64,000 nt of DNA, taken from contig CAJQUW010009261.1 of NCBI GenBank assembly GCA_907163375.1, forward strand, positions 62,001 through 126,000, written 5' to 3'. The notes beneath the pieces are model-generated. The model worked only from the letters and a program-made list of their open reading frames with translations. It made no database searches and was not told the origin of the DNA. Positions 24,056 through 35,560 of the stretch are shown one piece after another (positions within the stretch are counted from its first letter, which is position 1; every line of letters starts with the position of its first letter). Both the position numbers and the translations under genes were made by a program. The DNA is from Prostheceraeus crozeri. Lineage: Eukaryota; Platyhelminthes; Polycladida; Euryleptidae.

Positions 24056-26306
24056 GAGATAAATAAGCGTAAGTTTTCAACCGCTTATGAGCACATCGAT
24101 TCGCATATATTCTTATCTATATGTCAGACGAGACGACATCTGCTACAAATAATTGCTTCCTTTGAAGATTGTTCCTTTCATGACTGAAATGTCTTGTACA
24201 GGCGAATATGGCAACATGTTCAATTAGTATTCGCGACATTTGTTAAGAATTTCAGCCGCCACTCCTACGCATTACTCAACCTATATCTTTGGTATCCAAT
24301 TATCATATATTTTAGAAATTATGCAAATTGAATCTGTGGTTAAATTGGTGCGTAATTCTAAGACACGAGATTCGCTTGGGAAATATTTCGCCTCTCACAT
24401 GCATTAATAATGATTACGACAACAGTAACGTCATGATTGTGAATGTCCAACTGAATTAGGGTTGGGTGAGACGAATTCGGCCACTACCTCAATTTTCTCT
24501 TACAATGCATTCATACGAAGTGCAGCTGAAGCCTTCGAAGTATCGCACAGCGATCGAATATGGGGCGGTATGGGAAGAATGCTTTATGCAGCCTGAACAC
24601 AAATTTTTCATGAAAAACGTAAACGATTGTTGAAAATCTTAAACTCCTTAAACTCTTGATCTCAACATTTTTGAAGGAAAGCCAGTAAAGGCAGTCTCCC
24701 AAGTCACATCGAAAGCTTATTGTTCTCTTATTATTCAAAGAATGCTGCCAGCATTCATTTTATAGCGAGACAACATACGAGAATTTCATTTGACTACGTC
24801 ACTCAGTGTAGATCGGCAATAAAGGTCTGTCGTATTATGTTGAATATCTTTAGATTAAGTTTCTTGATGCGTTCTTGTATCATGTCGGGAGGACTATGGA
24901 CGTTGGACTAGTCAACAGTTAACTCTGTTTGCGACTAGTTTGTCGCGCAAAGAAACAGTAGGTTCAATCTCTGGTGTTCTCGATTGGACTATGGCTACGA
25001 AATGTAAACACTAACCACTTCTCATACAGTAAGATCATTATCTCTAGAATTTTGATTGCTCCTTCTCCTAAATTCGTCTAAGTGAAAATGTCGTCTACAT
25101 TCTGTGTATATAAACTAATGATTGGAAGGGAAAGAATCTGCTTCTCCCAGGGAGTAGTACACTTTGCTTCAAAATCCGCGGAAATCGCAAATACCCACTT
25201 TTTCACACTACCTATATTCATCGATATTTTATTATATAATTTTGGCTAAGCAATTTTCTGAAGTGCAAATTCCTCAATAGAGCAAAATCAAAATGCAAAT
25301 GCGATTTTCAATTTCTAAAATTTAAAAACACATTCACATACAGTTAGCAATAATGCGGAAGTTTCTATACACGCGTATCAGTGAAAGCATTTTAGATACA
25401 AGTATAAGAGAAGGAGTTTGTATCGTTCATTAACATGTAATGTACATGCAGTTTCTAATCTGGGCTCGGATTTTTATTTTTTCACATAATTTGACACATT
25501 TTGAAATTCTTTGTGCTACAACGCATGTCACTTTTAAACGAGGCGGCTTATTAATTTCTCCTCTGAGATAAAGATGATTCAGGTTAACAGGAACTTTGAT
25601 CTCTGTAAACCACACACCAGGGCTCAACATGAAAAATCTGTCATCCACCGATTTACCGTACAGGCCATTAAAATTTGTCTATCAGTAGAAATTGTTGAAA
25701 TACAAATTGATTTTCAAACAATGAAAGAAATTTCACACGCTGACTACATTTTTTCATGTTGAGATTTGGTCGTATCGTTTGAGACGAAATGTTCCCTTTC
25801 GCCTGAAGCAACAACACATTAAAGCTTGCGTCAATAAGGTGTCTGGTTCAAAAGTTTTAGTAGTTAAGTGCAAGAAATCTACATGAAAAGGATGTCCTTA
25901 GTCCATAAAGATTTTCTAGCTTTTGAAAATGCCTTCAGGAGAAAAATGTTGCGAAAACAAATGACCACAGTGCACCAATCAAAAAGTCCTCGGTTCGATT
26001 CCTGGTCAGGCGAGTGCGGTCGGGGTGTTGATGCACTTTATTGACATAATAGCTGTCATTCTGTTTAGATATTTAATCTACTTCGACAGACCTATGTTGG
26101 TCAATCTTATTGTCTTGTGACTAAGTCCATGTGACTTCATTATATGACGCTATATATGTTAAAATGATTTCCTTGATTTGAATGTTAAATCCTGCATGTC
26201 ATTAATTTGATGAAAATAACTTCTTATTGACAAAAAAACGCATTTTTTGATTTGAAAGCATCAAATGACAGCATAAAACTGCGATTCCGAAAAAAAACGA
26301 AAGCAT

Positions 26307-28919
26307 CCCGTACAGAAATAAGTCCGTATGAATCATAGTATGAAAAATAGTATGACAACGCATACGTATGTAATAACATACTATGAAACATAGTATGCAT
26401 AAGTATGAATAGCGCATACGGTATGTTTTAACATACTATGAAACATAGTATGCATAAGTATCAAAAGCGCATACGTATGTATTAACATACTATGAAACAT
26501 AGTATGCATAATTATGAGCGATGCATACGTATGTCTTGACATTCTATAAAACACACTATGAATAAAGATGTATTACGCATATGTATGCATTGTCATAGTA
26601 TGAAACATAGTATGCATAAGTATGAATTTCGCATACGCATGTATTAACATACTGTGAAACATTGTCATAATTAATAATTCAAATTCATACCGCATAGACA
26701 TATACTACATGCTATTGTGCAGGAGTAATCTATGTTGGGTAGCGGCAATTTTTTCTACTATGATGTTTGATGCGTAACCCGAATTTTGTACCCATGGTGA
26801 ATGATGCTGGTGATTATCAGTCATCTATACAGAATTAATGAGTGATATCAAATATAACTTTCGTTGAATATACGCATTTCATAATGTTGTTGTTCAACTT
26901 CCTGATGAACGACGTACCCATTTTTATCTCAGGTCATTGGAAATAATTATTTTTCATTTAATTATCTTTGTCTAGTATTAAATAACTATTTTGCTAACAT
27001 ATAATGACATTATTTGCAGATGACGAATTCGTCAATAGTTCTGATTCTTGTGATAATGAAATTCTTTCATATATATATTCTTTCATATATGTATATATTG
27101 TTCATAATTTTCAGATACTTTGTGCAAATAGTCGTTGCTGCAAGCTGAAAATTTCATCTGAGACGATTTCATCAAACACGCATGGTACTTAATGCATGCA
27201 ATTCTGAAATATTACTCATTGTTTTCCTATGATTATTGATGCAATAATGATTTTTATGGAGCTTCCACAGTATCTCCACAATATTTCAACGTGTTTTGAA
27301 AATGATAGTGAAAACCCACTGATGTTGCCCAACACATCGATTTTGTTTTATTTTCAATGCATAAATGATTCATTTATGTATATTTAGTCTAATCAGAATT
27401 CATCGAGCTGGATCCTTCTCATCTCATAATTGCATGACCTATATGCATTTTTGTTTACATAACATGATGATATCATATATCATAAGAATTTGATTAACGA
27501 TTACCATATAAGAGCAGATATTATTCTTGTTTAAACGAAATAATGACGTGTCTTGTAGCTTTCTTTTGCTCAAAGAATTAGTAATTCAACGAGTTTACTT
27601 TTGAAAAGTCTCATGTGTATTGTGGATCTCTACAATGTCAGTAAAAAATTTGAAAGTCCATTTTTGAGTAATCTAAAAGTTAAATATGAAAGTGTTATTA
27701 ATATAATTTCCTTCAGTTGCCATTGATTAAGCGCTATTTTGAACACCAACACATTTTAGATAAGTAATTCTATCAAACATGATTCATGATAGTAATAAAA
27801 ACTAATTCAATTAGTTTCGAAAAATATTGTTGATATTTATTTTGATTATTTATCTTTCCTATTATTGCTTGAGAAACTTTGATCTTAAAAAATCATACAA
27901 AAATGTTTATCTTTGATCAAATGGGTGCGTCGTTCGTGTGTTATAACAAATGAATTCCATGAATGTGATTTTGACGCATGAGAAATTGTAATTATCATGA
28001 TCTTAAATGCTGCTAATAGCTGTCTCCCTCATGATATGTTCTGTATCTAAATCAGTTGACTTGCTACATTTAACATGTTACCGGAGAGACAAGGTGCTTT
28101 TGATTTTGTTCCTTTCAGATTAAAATACGACATATCGAATACAGAATGCATGTTATTATTCATATGATAAATGGTGCATATAATAATGAATTCATGCTGT
28201 TATAGAATATATGTGCAACATCAAAACATATGTGCTCATGTAGAATATTCCTTCGTACGATATGCTGCTGTATGCATATATGTTGCATTTTTATGTCAGG
28301 AACATACTCAAAAAACTCACGCGTGTTTAGGATGAGTATACGTACCTATTTTCATAGTATGTTTCTTTGTATGATTCATGCGTCTGGCACGACAACGCGT
28401 TACATGCTCTTAGTACGTCTCATACTATGTTTCGCATGTCTGTTCCATACTATGTTTCACATCATGTTTTCACAGCGTGTGCCATATGAGTATGCATGCT
28501 ATTTTCATAATATGATTCATACTATGTAAAGTCATAGTATGAATCGTACGTATGCCAGGGTATGGCCCGACAGAGCGTTACATGTTCATAGTATGTTTCA
28601 TAGTATGCTTCATACGTCTGTTCCATACTATGATTCATGCTACGTTTTCACAGTGTGTCTGGTATGAATACGTGTATGATTTTTCATGGTATGTTTCATA
28701 GTATGATTTTGCTGAGTATGATTTAGGGTATGCTTTATACGAGTACTAAGTTTCATGCTATGTTAAGTCATAGTATGAATCATACGTATGCCAGGGTATG
28801 GCCCGACAGAGCTTTACATGTCCACAGTATGTTTCATACTATGTTGCATACGTCTGTTTCATACTATGTTTCATACGAATGTTTCATAGTATGATTCATA
28901 GCAATTTTTTCTGTACGGG
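26307..28919. mobile_element. Second CATAGTATGA-word element with CCCGTACAG ends
   Basis: The left end is CCCGTACAGAAATAAG and the right end is TTTTTTCTGTACGGG, exact inverted copies for the first 12 bases. About 380 bp at the left and 640 bp at the right consist of degenerate CATAGTATGA/TCATACTATG words with CGCATACG spacers. The central 1.55 kb is AT-rich and non-coding. Neither a transposase nor a clear target duplication was seen (flanks end in AT on both sides). It shares ends and word with 12202-13684. Confidence 0.77.
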
Positions 28920-29368
28920 ATTGCCAAAAAATCAAAATTACAAAATGACGAATTATTCCTACGAACTTGCTTTCAATATACTTAAACTTTCAATCATCAT
29001 CTTGCAAACATAATTTCGGAATCCATTTACCACAATGAATTGTTGAATCAAATTGCTTCAACTCCTAGGCTAATAAAATGGGAAGAGCTAATAAAATGGG
29101 GGAGAAATTGATAATATGCAAGAGATAATAACTTCATAGTCAAAATTGTCAAGAAGCCACCACCGTTAAAGCGTCGAAATCATCAGCAACAGTGCAGGCT
29201 TTTTATGGTTCCGCATAAGACTAAAATTTGAGCTGAATATTATCTACCTTGTTTGGTAAGGGCACCCACCCCCCTTCACCGAATCAGTAGTACCGAATAT
29301 AGATGCACAGTGTACACTTATTGTGCAAAGCGGAAAAACACGTGTATAGTGTAGAAGTTTGAACTCAC

Positions 29369-29470
29369 GCTGTCTCGGACGCCTGGTTCAATGATGTAGC
29401 TGTACGGAGCAAAGATGATGTTTGCAGACGACATCAGTTCTCGTGCCACATAGTAAGGACACGCGTTTTC
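29369..29470 (-). CDS. BRIP1: FANCJ exon with the fourth iron-sulfur cysteine
   Basis: The exon has 34 codons, zero phase at both ends, acceptor GTTTTCAG| and donor |GTGAGT. It begins ENACPYYVARELMSSANIIF, matching human KACPYYTARELIQDADIIF. The cysteine corresponds to human Cys350, the last ligand of the 4Fe-4S cluster. The alanine just before it corresponds to Ala349, a known Fanconi-anaemia residue. It continues APYSYIIEPGVRDS, matching CPYNYLLDAQIRES. Confidence 0.96.
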
Positions 29471-30358
29471 CTGAAAACAAAATTAGTACATAAAAGTCAA
29501 AATTAGAAATTCATGCGATGAGAATTTATCAAATACAATAGCAAATACGTCTGAAACAATATTTTTGAATCCTGAATGTAATCACATGACCAAGAAATCG
29601 CTTGTTGTAGACGAGTTCGCACATTCTCTAAACGTCCATAGCAACGATGCAAGAGGATTTTATGTAATGATTAAATATCGGTTAGGTTTTGTATTATACA
29701 GCCGCTTAAAAAATCCCCTGAAAAAATCCAATTTCCTTGACTTTCATTAGATTAAAGCTGCACACTGATGTATATGCATTAGATTGTACATTAAGCAGCG
29801 TGCATGATTACTGAGTTCATGCATGCTATCATTTAAATGTTTGGACTCTCCTGTCATGACCTACAGCTCGTTTTCTATCTACTTGATTTGCGCAAGTCTA
29901 CGGTTTTCTGTTTTTTTCGCACTAGTGTTTTTGTGACAACTAGTGTTTTTCTTTGCCAAGCTCACCAACAATAATCTGCCTCAAGAATCTCCTCTTTCTG
30001 AAGATTTTTCTGTTATGTAGCATTTTCATCTTCTTTTTGGTCTTCCTCTCTTTCGCTTCCCAACTTCCAGCACCTACACTTTCCTTCCGACATATTCTTC
30101 ACCACCCTTCGCCACATGACTGCTAGAGGAAAATGTAACAATTTTGAAAAATTTGGCTTGATTGATATGAGAATCTGTTAGCAGTACGAAGAATAGGAGT
30201 CTCACCCATGTGTATCATTCACATCGTATCAGCTTGTGGGTCCTCACTGATACATTGTTGAATGTAAGGAATGTCTATCATTCTATCTTCTGATTTAGCT
30301 TCAATTTGCTCGGTTTCCAAGGTTATATGCATATTTTTTATAATATTTTTATGATAGC

Positions 30359-30546
30359 TTAACATCACTACTCCCCCTACAGGGGGCTTGGACGGTGCTG
30401 ACACAATCGGACTTTAATCTGGAGCGTTGTGACATTTTTTTAGTGCTGATACCCTTCCTGACGACTTCCAATGACACTTTCTGGTCGACCTCTGAACCGG
30501 AAGATTGCTAGGCCAGGGATTTAACCACTTTGCCGCGGAGACCACC
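30359..30546 (-). repeat. tRNA-headed SINE, copy 2
   Basis: Read on the minus strand it begins GGTGGTCTCCGCGGCAAAG, has the B-box word GAGGTCGACC, then GTGTCATTGGAAGTCGTC, and ends GGGGGAGTAGTGATGTTA. It matches copy 1 in order along its full length. It is in the sense direction of the host gene. Confidence 0.85.
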
Positions 30547-32931
30547 ATATATATTTGACATGGTGAAACCAGACAAAGTTTTCTCGTGGGATGTTAATAA
30601 TGTCAACATGTGCACCAATTATATCACGACAAATACAGATCATCGCTTGAAGCAGTCAATAAATCACTTTGGGACATTTTTTGAAAAATTGAAGATATGC
30701 GTGTAGGCTGCATCAAGATAATTTCTTTGTCAAAATCATTATCATAACTAAATGCTTTTGCCAGCAAGTTTCCTTCCTTATCCATAGTGATGACGTTTAT
30801 GCTCAGTTATTTTGCATTACGAAACAAATGAATACGAATACCTAGAGAATTATATCCTGGTAGGAGAAGAAAGCGGAAATCAGGTTCCTTCATCAAATGC
30901 TCGCTTTCAAGAATCATACTGCTCACATAACCTCCATCAGAACAATTCATTTTTCATTTATATTATGAGGTTGACAGCCAGTATTTATATAAATTTTGTT
31001 TTGGAAATTGCCGCTCATAGACACGCTCATCGATTGATGGCCGACATCGATTGCTCAACTTTCTTAATTCTGAGTACTAGACCTAGTCCATGTTAAGCTA
31101 ATGAATGAAGAAGGAAGGCCCTCGACACTTCGACCGACGCCCGTCTTCTAATTCACAGTGGAATAATGCGAATGATGCTTTTATATAATTATAAAGGCGG
31201 AAGATTTAGTGATGCCAGAAAGTTCTGATTTAAAAAATCCCAATGAGATGTGGTGCAACAAATCGACAACCGAAAATGTGGCCAACAAGAATGCGATGAT
31301 TCATTACGCTACCCATCGATAATAATAACAACAGCGCTGATTCAACATGAATCGACAATAATAACAATGCTTATTAACGGCGAGGCAGTGTCTTAATTCT
31401 TGCCAGAGCACAGAATGGGGCTATTCGATCGCTAATTAGATAAAAATGGCCACATTCAATCATTTTGACATCCACAATGATTGTGACCTTAATAGCATTA
31501 AATAACCTTTTATTATTCACACATCATGACGTATTGCATTTGATGACGTATACAGAGAGACGATGATGGAAACAGGGTATAAAAAAAGGTAATCAGCTGT
31601 TATTATTGATGGAGATTCATGAAGCTGTCGTTTAGTACAGTAATTAAGAAAATTAGTTGGGGTTGAGGTAGCATTCTCTCTATCCACTGTCACCTTGACG
31701 TTGATCTCTCTTTCCATACATTTCCGATTTTCGAGTCAGTAGTCAATTATACAGCAAATAAATTCATCAAAGTAAGCATATTTTTGATGAAAAATCAAGA
31801 CGATCGTGGATATTTATGTAGTATAGCTCTAAGGTGCCGGTACCTTTTAATAACAAAATTGTGTAATGCAATTATAAGCACCTTCGTGAGGCATTGAAAG
31901 CCGCTACTCTATAGGACCTGCGCATTATAGCGTTATATAGCGTGCGAATACGGGAAGTATTGTTTTCAGTGCCAATGTTCGTTCTACTATTCTTTCGATG
32001 TTAATACAGTGTCATATTTCTATAAATTTTTCATCAGAAACATCTGTCAATAACACCAGGTCCCGAAATTAATGTTTTGTTTTTTAAGATTAAGCTAAGT
32101 TTTCCTTTAAACATGGCTCTCAATTTCAGCAGGCCTACCTCTTCAAACAATATTCATATGGTGTTAAATGCTTTGACAGATTTGCAAATATGAAAAATTA
32201 TTTTCATTTATCCTTATTTTAATGAAGCAATTATTTAGAAAAAATCTTCCACATAAAAAATCTGGATTTCGTTCATTCTTTGAGAAATGAGCAATCGTTG
32301 CCTTGAAACTAATCCGCAAATTTCTAGGGTAGGGTCGATGGCTACGTTCTAGGTTAAAAAAATCCCGTGGAAGAATGAAAATAAAACCAGATGTTTGTGC
32401 AGGTTCATGGATAAATGCAATTCAAGCAAACAGACAATTCAAAACAAACTAGTCCATCTTGTTGCAATCAATCGTGTCAGAAAAGGCAGGCACTTCTACT
32501 ATGGCTGGTGACAGAATGTAAAATATCATATTGTAGGAGGAACAAGGAAATTATCTTGTATTTTGCCTACTATTATCAACTCACAAGCGAATTGATTCTG
32601 AAGTAGTTTCAGTGAAATTACTATGTGAACATCATTTCAATACACATAAATATATTAAAAAATGTGTAAATATCTATTTAATATATGAATATCATTAATG
32701 AATATCATTCCCTACACAGGTCACTTGACATATCATTGCAAGAATCTCTGTGTTAGAATTACTGTGTTAGCGTGCTACGGCAATCTCCTTCAATGGATAA
32801 ACAAATCACTGCAGATGTTACAAAATCAAACTGAGTGTTCTATATCTTCCCAGGTGATATTTCAGAGGATGTGATTGGTGAGCCACATCACAGCATCAAC
32901 TGCGCATGGAGATATTGATACTAGAGCTGGA

Positions 32932-33485
32932 TCAATCAATTAACGTTTTGAGGCTAATCATAATCATAATCACGTCATTGGAATTTAGTTCAATCATTAA
33001 TCTCAATCATAATCAATGTTTTGAAAATTTTATCGATCATTAACTATAATCAGAATCACGTATAATTAATCAGCAAATTTGATTAAATTTTATTCTAGTC
33101 ATCCAAACATCACTTGAGATCAGAACTCGGCCGCCAGACTACGTAAGGACGTACACAATGTCGCAGAGAGTGCCAACCACTGATGCACGGTCATGAGCAT
33201 GCGTTCACGCCTCGTCATGGAATATCATTCCCTACACAGGTCACTTGACCTATCATCATCATCTTCAACCTACCCTGCGGTCACGATAAAACGTCTGACC
33301 ACGTTAATCATAATCACAATTTCGAAAACCTTAGTCAATCATAATGAAGCCTATGGCCGCCTTAATCATAATCACATTCTTCAACACTTCAATCAATCAT
33401 TGTCATAATCACACTTATGAACACTTTAATCACAATCTCAATCATAATCAACATTTTTGAATATTGGCTAATCGTTCCAGCTCTA
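32932..33485. mobile_element. Non-autonomous element with TAATCATAATCA repeats
   Basis: The ends are inverted: TAGAGCTGGATCAAT at the left and, as complement of the right, TAGAGCTGGAACGAT. About 180 bp at the left and 200 bp at the right are repeats of CAATCATAATCA-type words, with unique sequence in the middle. No target duplication is visible (ATTGATAC versus GGGAATGC). TAGAGCTGG is an end type seen in hAT families; no transposase is present. Confidence 0.68.
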
Positions 33486-33742
33486 GGGAATGCACATGCA
33501 TCCGCTCTGTCAGTGACAAAAATGCAGTTATCATGCTTGACTACATTCTGTTCCAGGCTTTATGGTCTTTGTTGCGGTTGTGCCTTCAGATGTACAGCAT
33601 CAGTGGTCTGTAATTCGACACCGCTCATCAAAATTTACAAGCCTGTCAGCAACCATAGTGCATATGTTTCTACCGTGCTGTCAACTATCAGAAATGTAAC
33701 GACACCAGCAAGATAGATTGATTCTAAAAGTTAATGTCTTAC

Positions 33743-33862
33743 CGGAGCCAATGCTTTGACCAGATCTTCAATATCCCAAGCACCTTCCAAGTCACATTTA
33801 CTCTTCAGCTTTGTGTGATGATTCACATTTTTCACTCGTTCGTAAAAGGAACAAGCTGATTC
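33743..33862 (-). CDS. BRIP1: FANCJ exon with the third iron-sulfur cysteine
   Basis: The exon has 40 codons, zero phase on both sides, acceptor TTTTTTCAG| and donor |GTAAGA. It begins ESACSFYERVKNVNHHTKL, aligning with human KSCYFYHGVHKISDQHTL. The cysteine corresponds to human Cys310, an iron-sulfur ligand. It ends GAWDIEDLVKALAP, matching KAWDIEELVSLGKKL. This is the small iron-sulfur domain that wedges apart duplex DNA in XPD-like helicases. Confidence 0.96.
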
Positions 33863-35319
33863 CTGAAAAAACATATGACATTTTATGTGTAGCTCAGCAG
33901 GTTAAGGTTCAAAGACGATTAAACAATTTAGCGAAAAGTTATTGACACCAGATATCAATAATAAGCCGTCATTTAATCCAGAAAAGGTTGCGCATTGTGA
34001 ACATGCACGTAGAATAATGTGTTCATGTTGAGGAATGTGTAATAGGCCTATTGATACTGGAAGAAATGACAGCTATCCAGGTCTGATCTTATTTTACTTA
34101 ATGTTCGACTCTTATATAACCTTAATACTACGGGAATGGGGTGATCAAACTGAAGACTGCTTAAAACCAGTACCGTTGAAGCCAAAATACAGTCATTATT
34201 AATCTATTTCATCCTAAAGGTTTAGCAACGAGTGGCCCTCGAGAGGAAATCACCAAATTTCCGTATCTTCCGTAGTGAAATATTGACAACCTAATTTTCT
34301 TCCAAAATCTAAGTTAGCTAAATTTTTTTCATATTCAATTGTATATGTTGCCCTCTCCTGGTCCGGAGGTTGCGGCCCTTGCGGGAGCCCATGCTACGGC
34401 ACTGTTTACGATGAAATGTCATAAGTCATAAGTGTTTATTACCAAAACATGGACAAAAATGAACATAAAAGAGATAAATATCATGGTAGCATATGAAGAA
34501 AAAAAATGAAATTCACGTATCAGCCGAAAGGAAGGCAAGGTTGCGAATAGAAGATGCTGCAATTCTTCTCACTATGTGAAAATTTTCATAGATAGTTATT
34601 TCGCTTCGCGATGTAGTTTATTTGTTAGATTAATTACGCACATCTTTGCATTGTGCGCATTTATTCTCGAATCGTTGTTGAAACACTAAAAGTCAAAAAT
34701 CAAAACGTTTATTTCCAACTTGGAAAACGTAGTACAAATGTACATAATATTGATGTAATGAGTGATGAAATGATAAAAATGTCCATATACAATGAATGAT
34801 GGATGGCGGATGAGATGTACAAGTAAGTGAAATGATGATACAGATCGGAAGAAAAGGCCATGCGTAAATCATTACATGCATTACAACTCAAATGTCAAAA
34901 TTGATCATGAATTATCTGCATATTGAAAAACATGCATGTTCAATAATATTAACATTATCTCACGTCTTAGTATTCTTATGAATGAATAAATCTTAGCTGT
35001 GATTTTGTATCTTTTCTGGATTAATTTCTTGTTTTATATAATAATCACAATTTGTTTTTAAGTTTTATTAATAACATACAATCATCATCGAAAGTACAAT
35101 ATGACAACTTAAATGCATTACCAGCAGGCATGATAAGATACTGAACAAAGTCTGTTTATCTCGACACATGCCAATTTATGCGGTGCACCATGTGTGGCCG
35201 CATTCATGATCGGAAAGCATCGGATTGACTACTCTTCCCTGATTATGCACCAACTCAATAACTCTCTCAATACATATCAGAACGCGCTAGATCTTTCCCT
35301 CTCAGCATGATTAGTGCGA

Positions 35320-35560
35320 ATTACACATCAAAGAAAATGATTCAAATTTTTTTCTTTGTTTGATTGAGCACTGTGATTCTCTATTCAAATTACAAGATTC
35401 CGCAATCAAAAACGATATCTCCTTATTCAAAAAGCAAGGAATCTTCAGTAAAATGCTGCAATGCTTTATTCGAATGACATAGTTTGCTAATCAAATGACG
35501 CCATTCTTCAATCAAATGACACTTTAATTCAATTAAATGAACAATCCGGTAAAAATTGTT
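35320..35560. repeat. Patch of degenerate AATCAAATGAC repeats
   Basis: At least four related words (ATTCGAATGACA, AATCAAATGACG, AATCAAATGACA, AATTAAATGAAC) occur at 18-27 bp spacing, preceded by TTCAAATTACAAG and AATCAAAAACG. The pattern resembles the word-filled ends of the other non-autonomous elements here, but no paired terminus was found. Confidence 0.4.

Larger units (their letters stand above)
14844..29368 (-). other. FANCJ intron (14.5 kb)
   Basis: The intron holds a LINE tail, a small inverted-repeat element, the TGTGACA-rich element with its SINE, a Penelope-like inverted-repeat piece, a Penelope-like element and the second CATAGTATGA element. The stretches 16440-18585, 20500-22885 and 24056-26306 are AT-rich with many stops in all frames, and I see no gene in them. 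Two tRNA-like B-box words occur near 24965 and 25993 without a convincing cloverleaf. Confidence 0.9.
29471..33742 (-). other. FANCJ intron (4.3 kb)
   Basis: It holds SINE copy 2 and the TAGAGCTGG-ended element. The stretches 29471-30358 and 30547-32931 are AT-rich, with no gene seen. The open readings at 29565-29750, 30812-31096, 31517-31717 and 32415-32606 have no recognisable domain. Confidence 0.9.

Noticed and set aside
24880-24990. tRNA-like segment with a GGTTCAATCTC B box
   Set aside because: No acceptor stem or full cloverleaf could be paired.
25960-26030. tRNA-like B box GGTTCGATTCC
   Set aside because: The T stem pairs poorly and no A box lies at the right distance. It may be a decayed SINE, but no second copy was seen.
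26307-26700. Regularly spaced repeats resembling a CRISPR array
   Set aside because: The repeats are degenerate and palindromic, with variable spacing, inside a transposon end of an animal genome.
28230-29013. Open readings of 99 and 71 codons within the CATAGTATGA arrays
   Set aside because: They are word-array translations without a domain.
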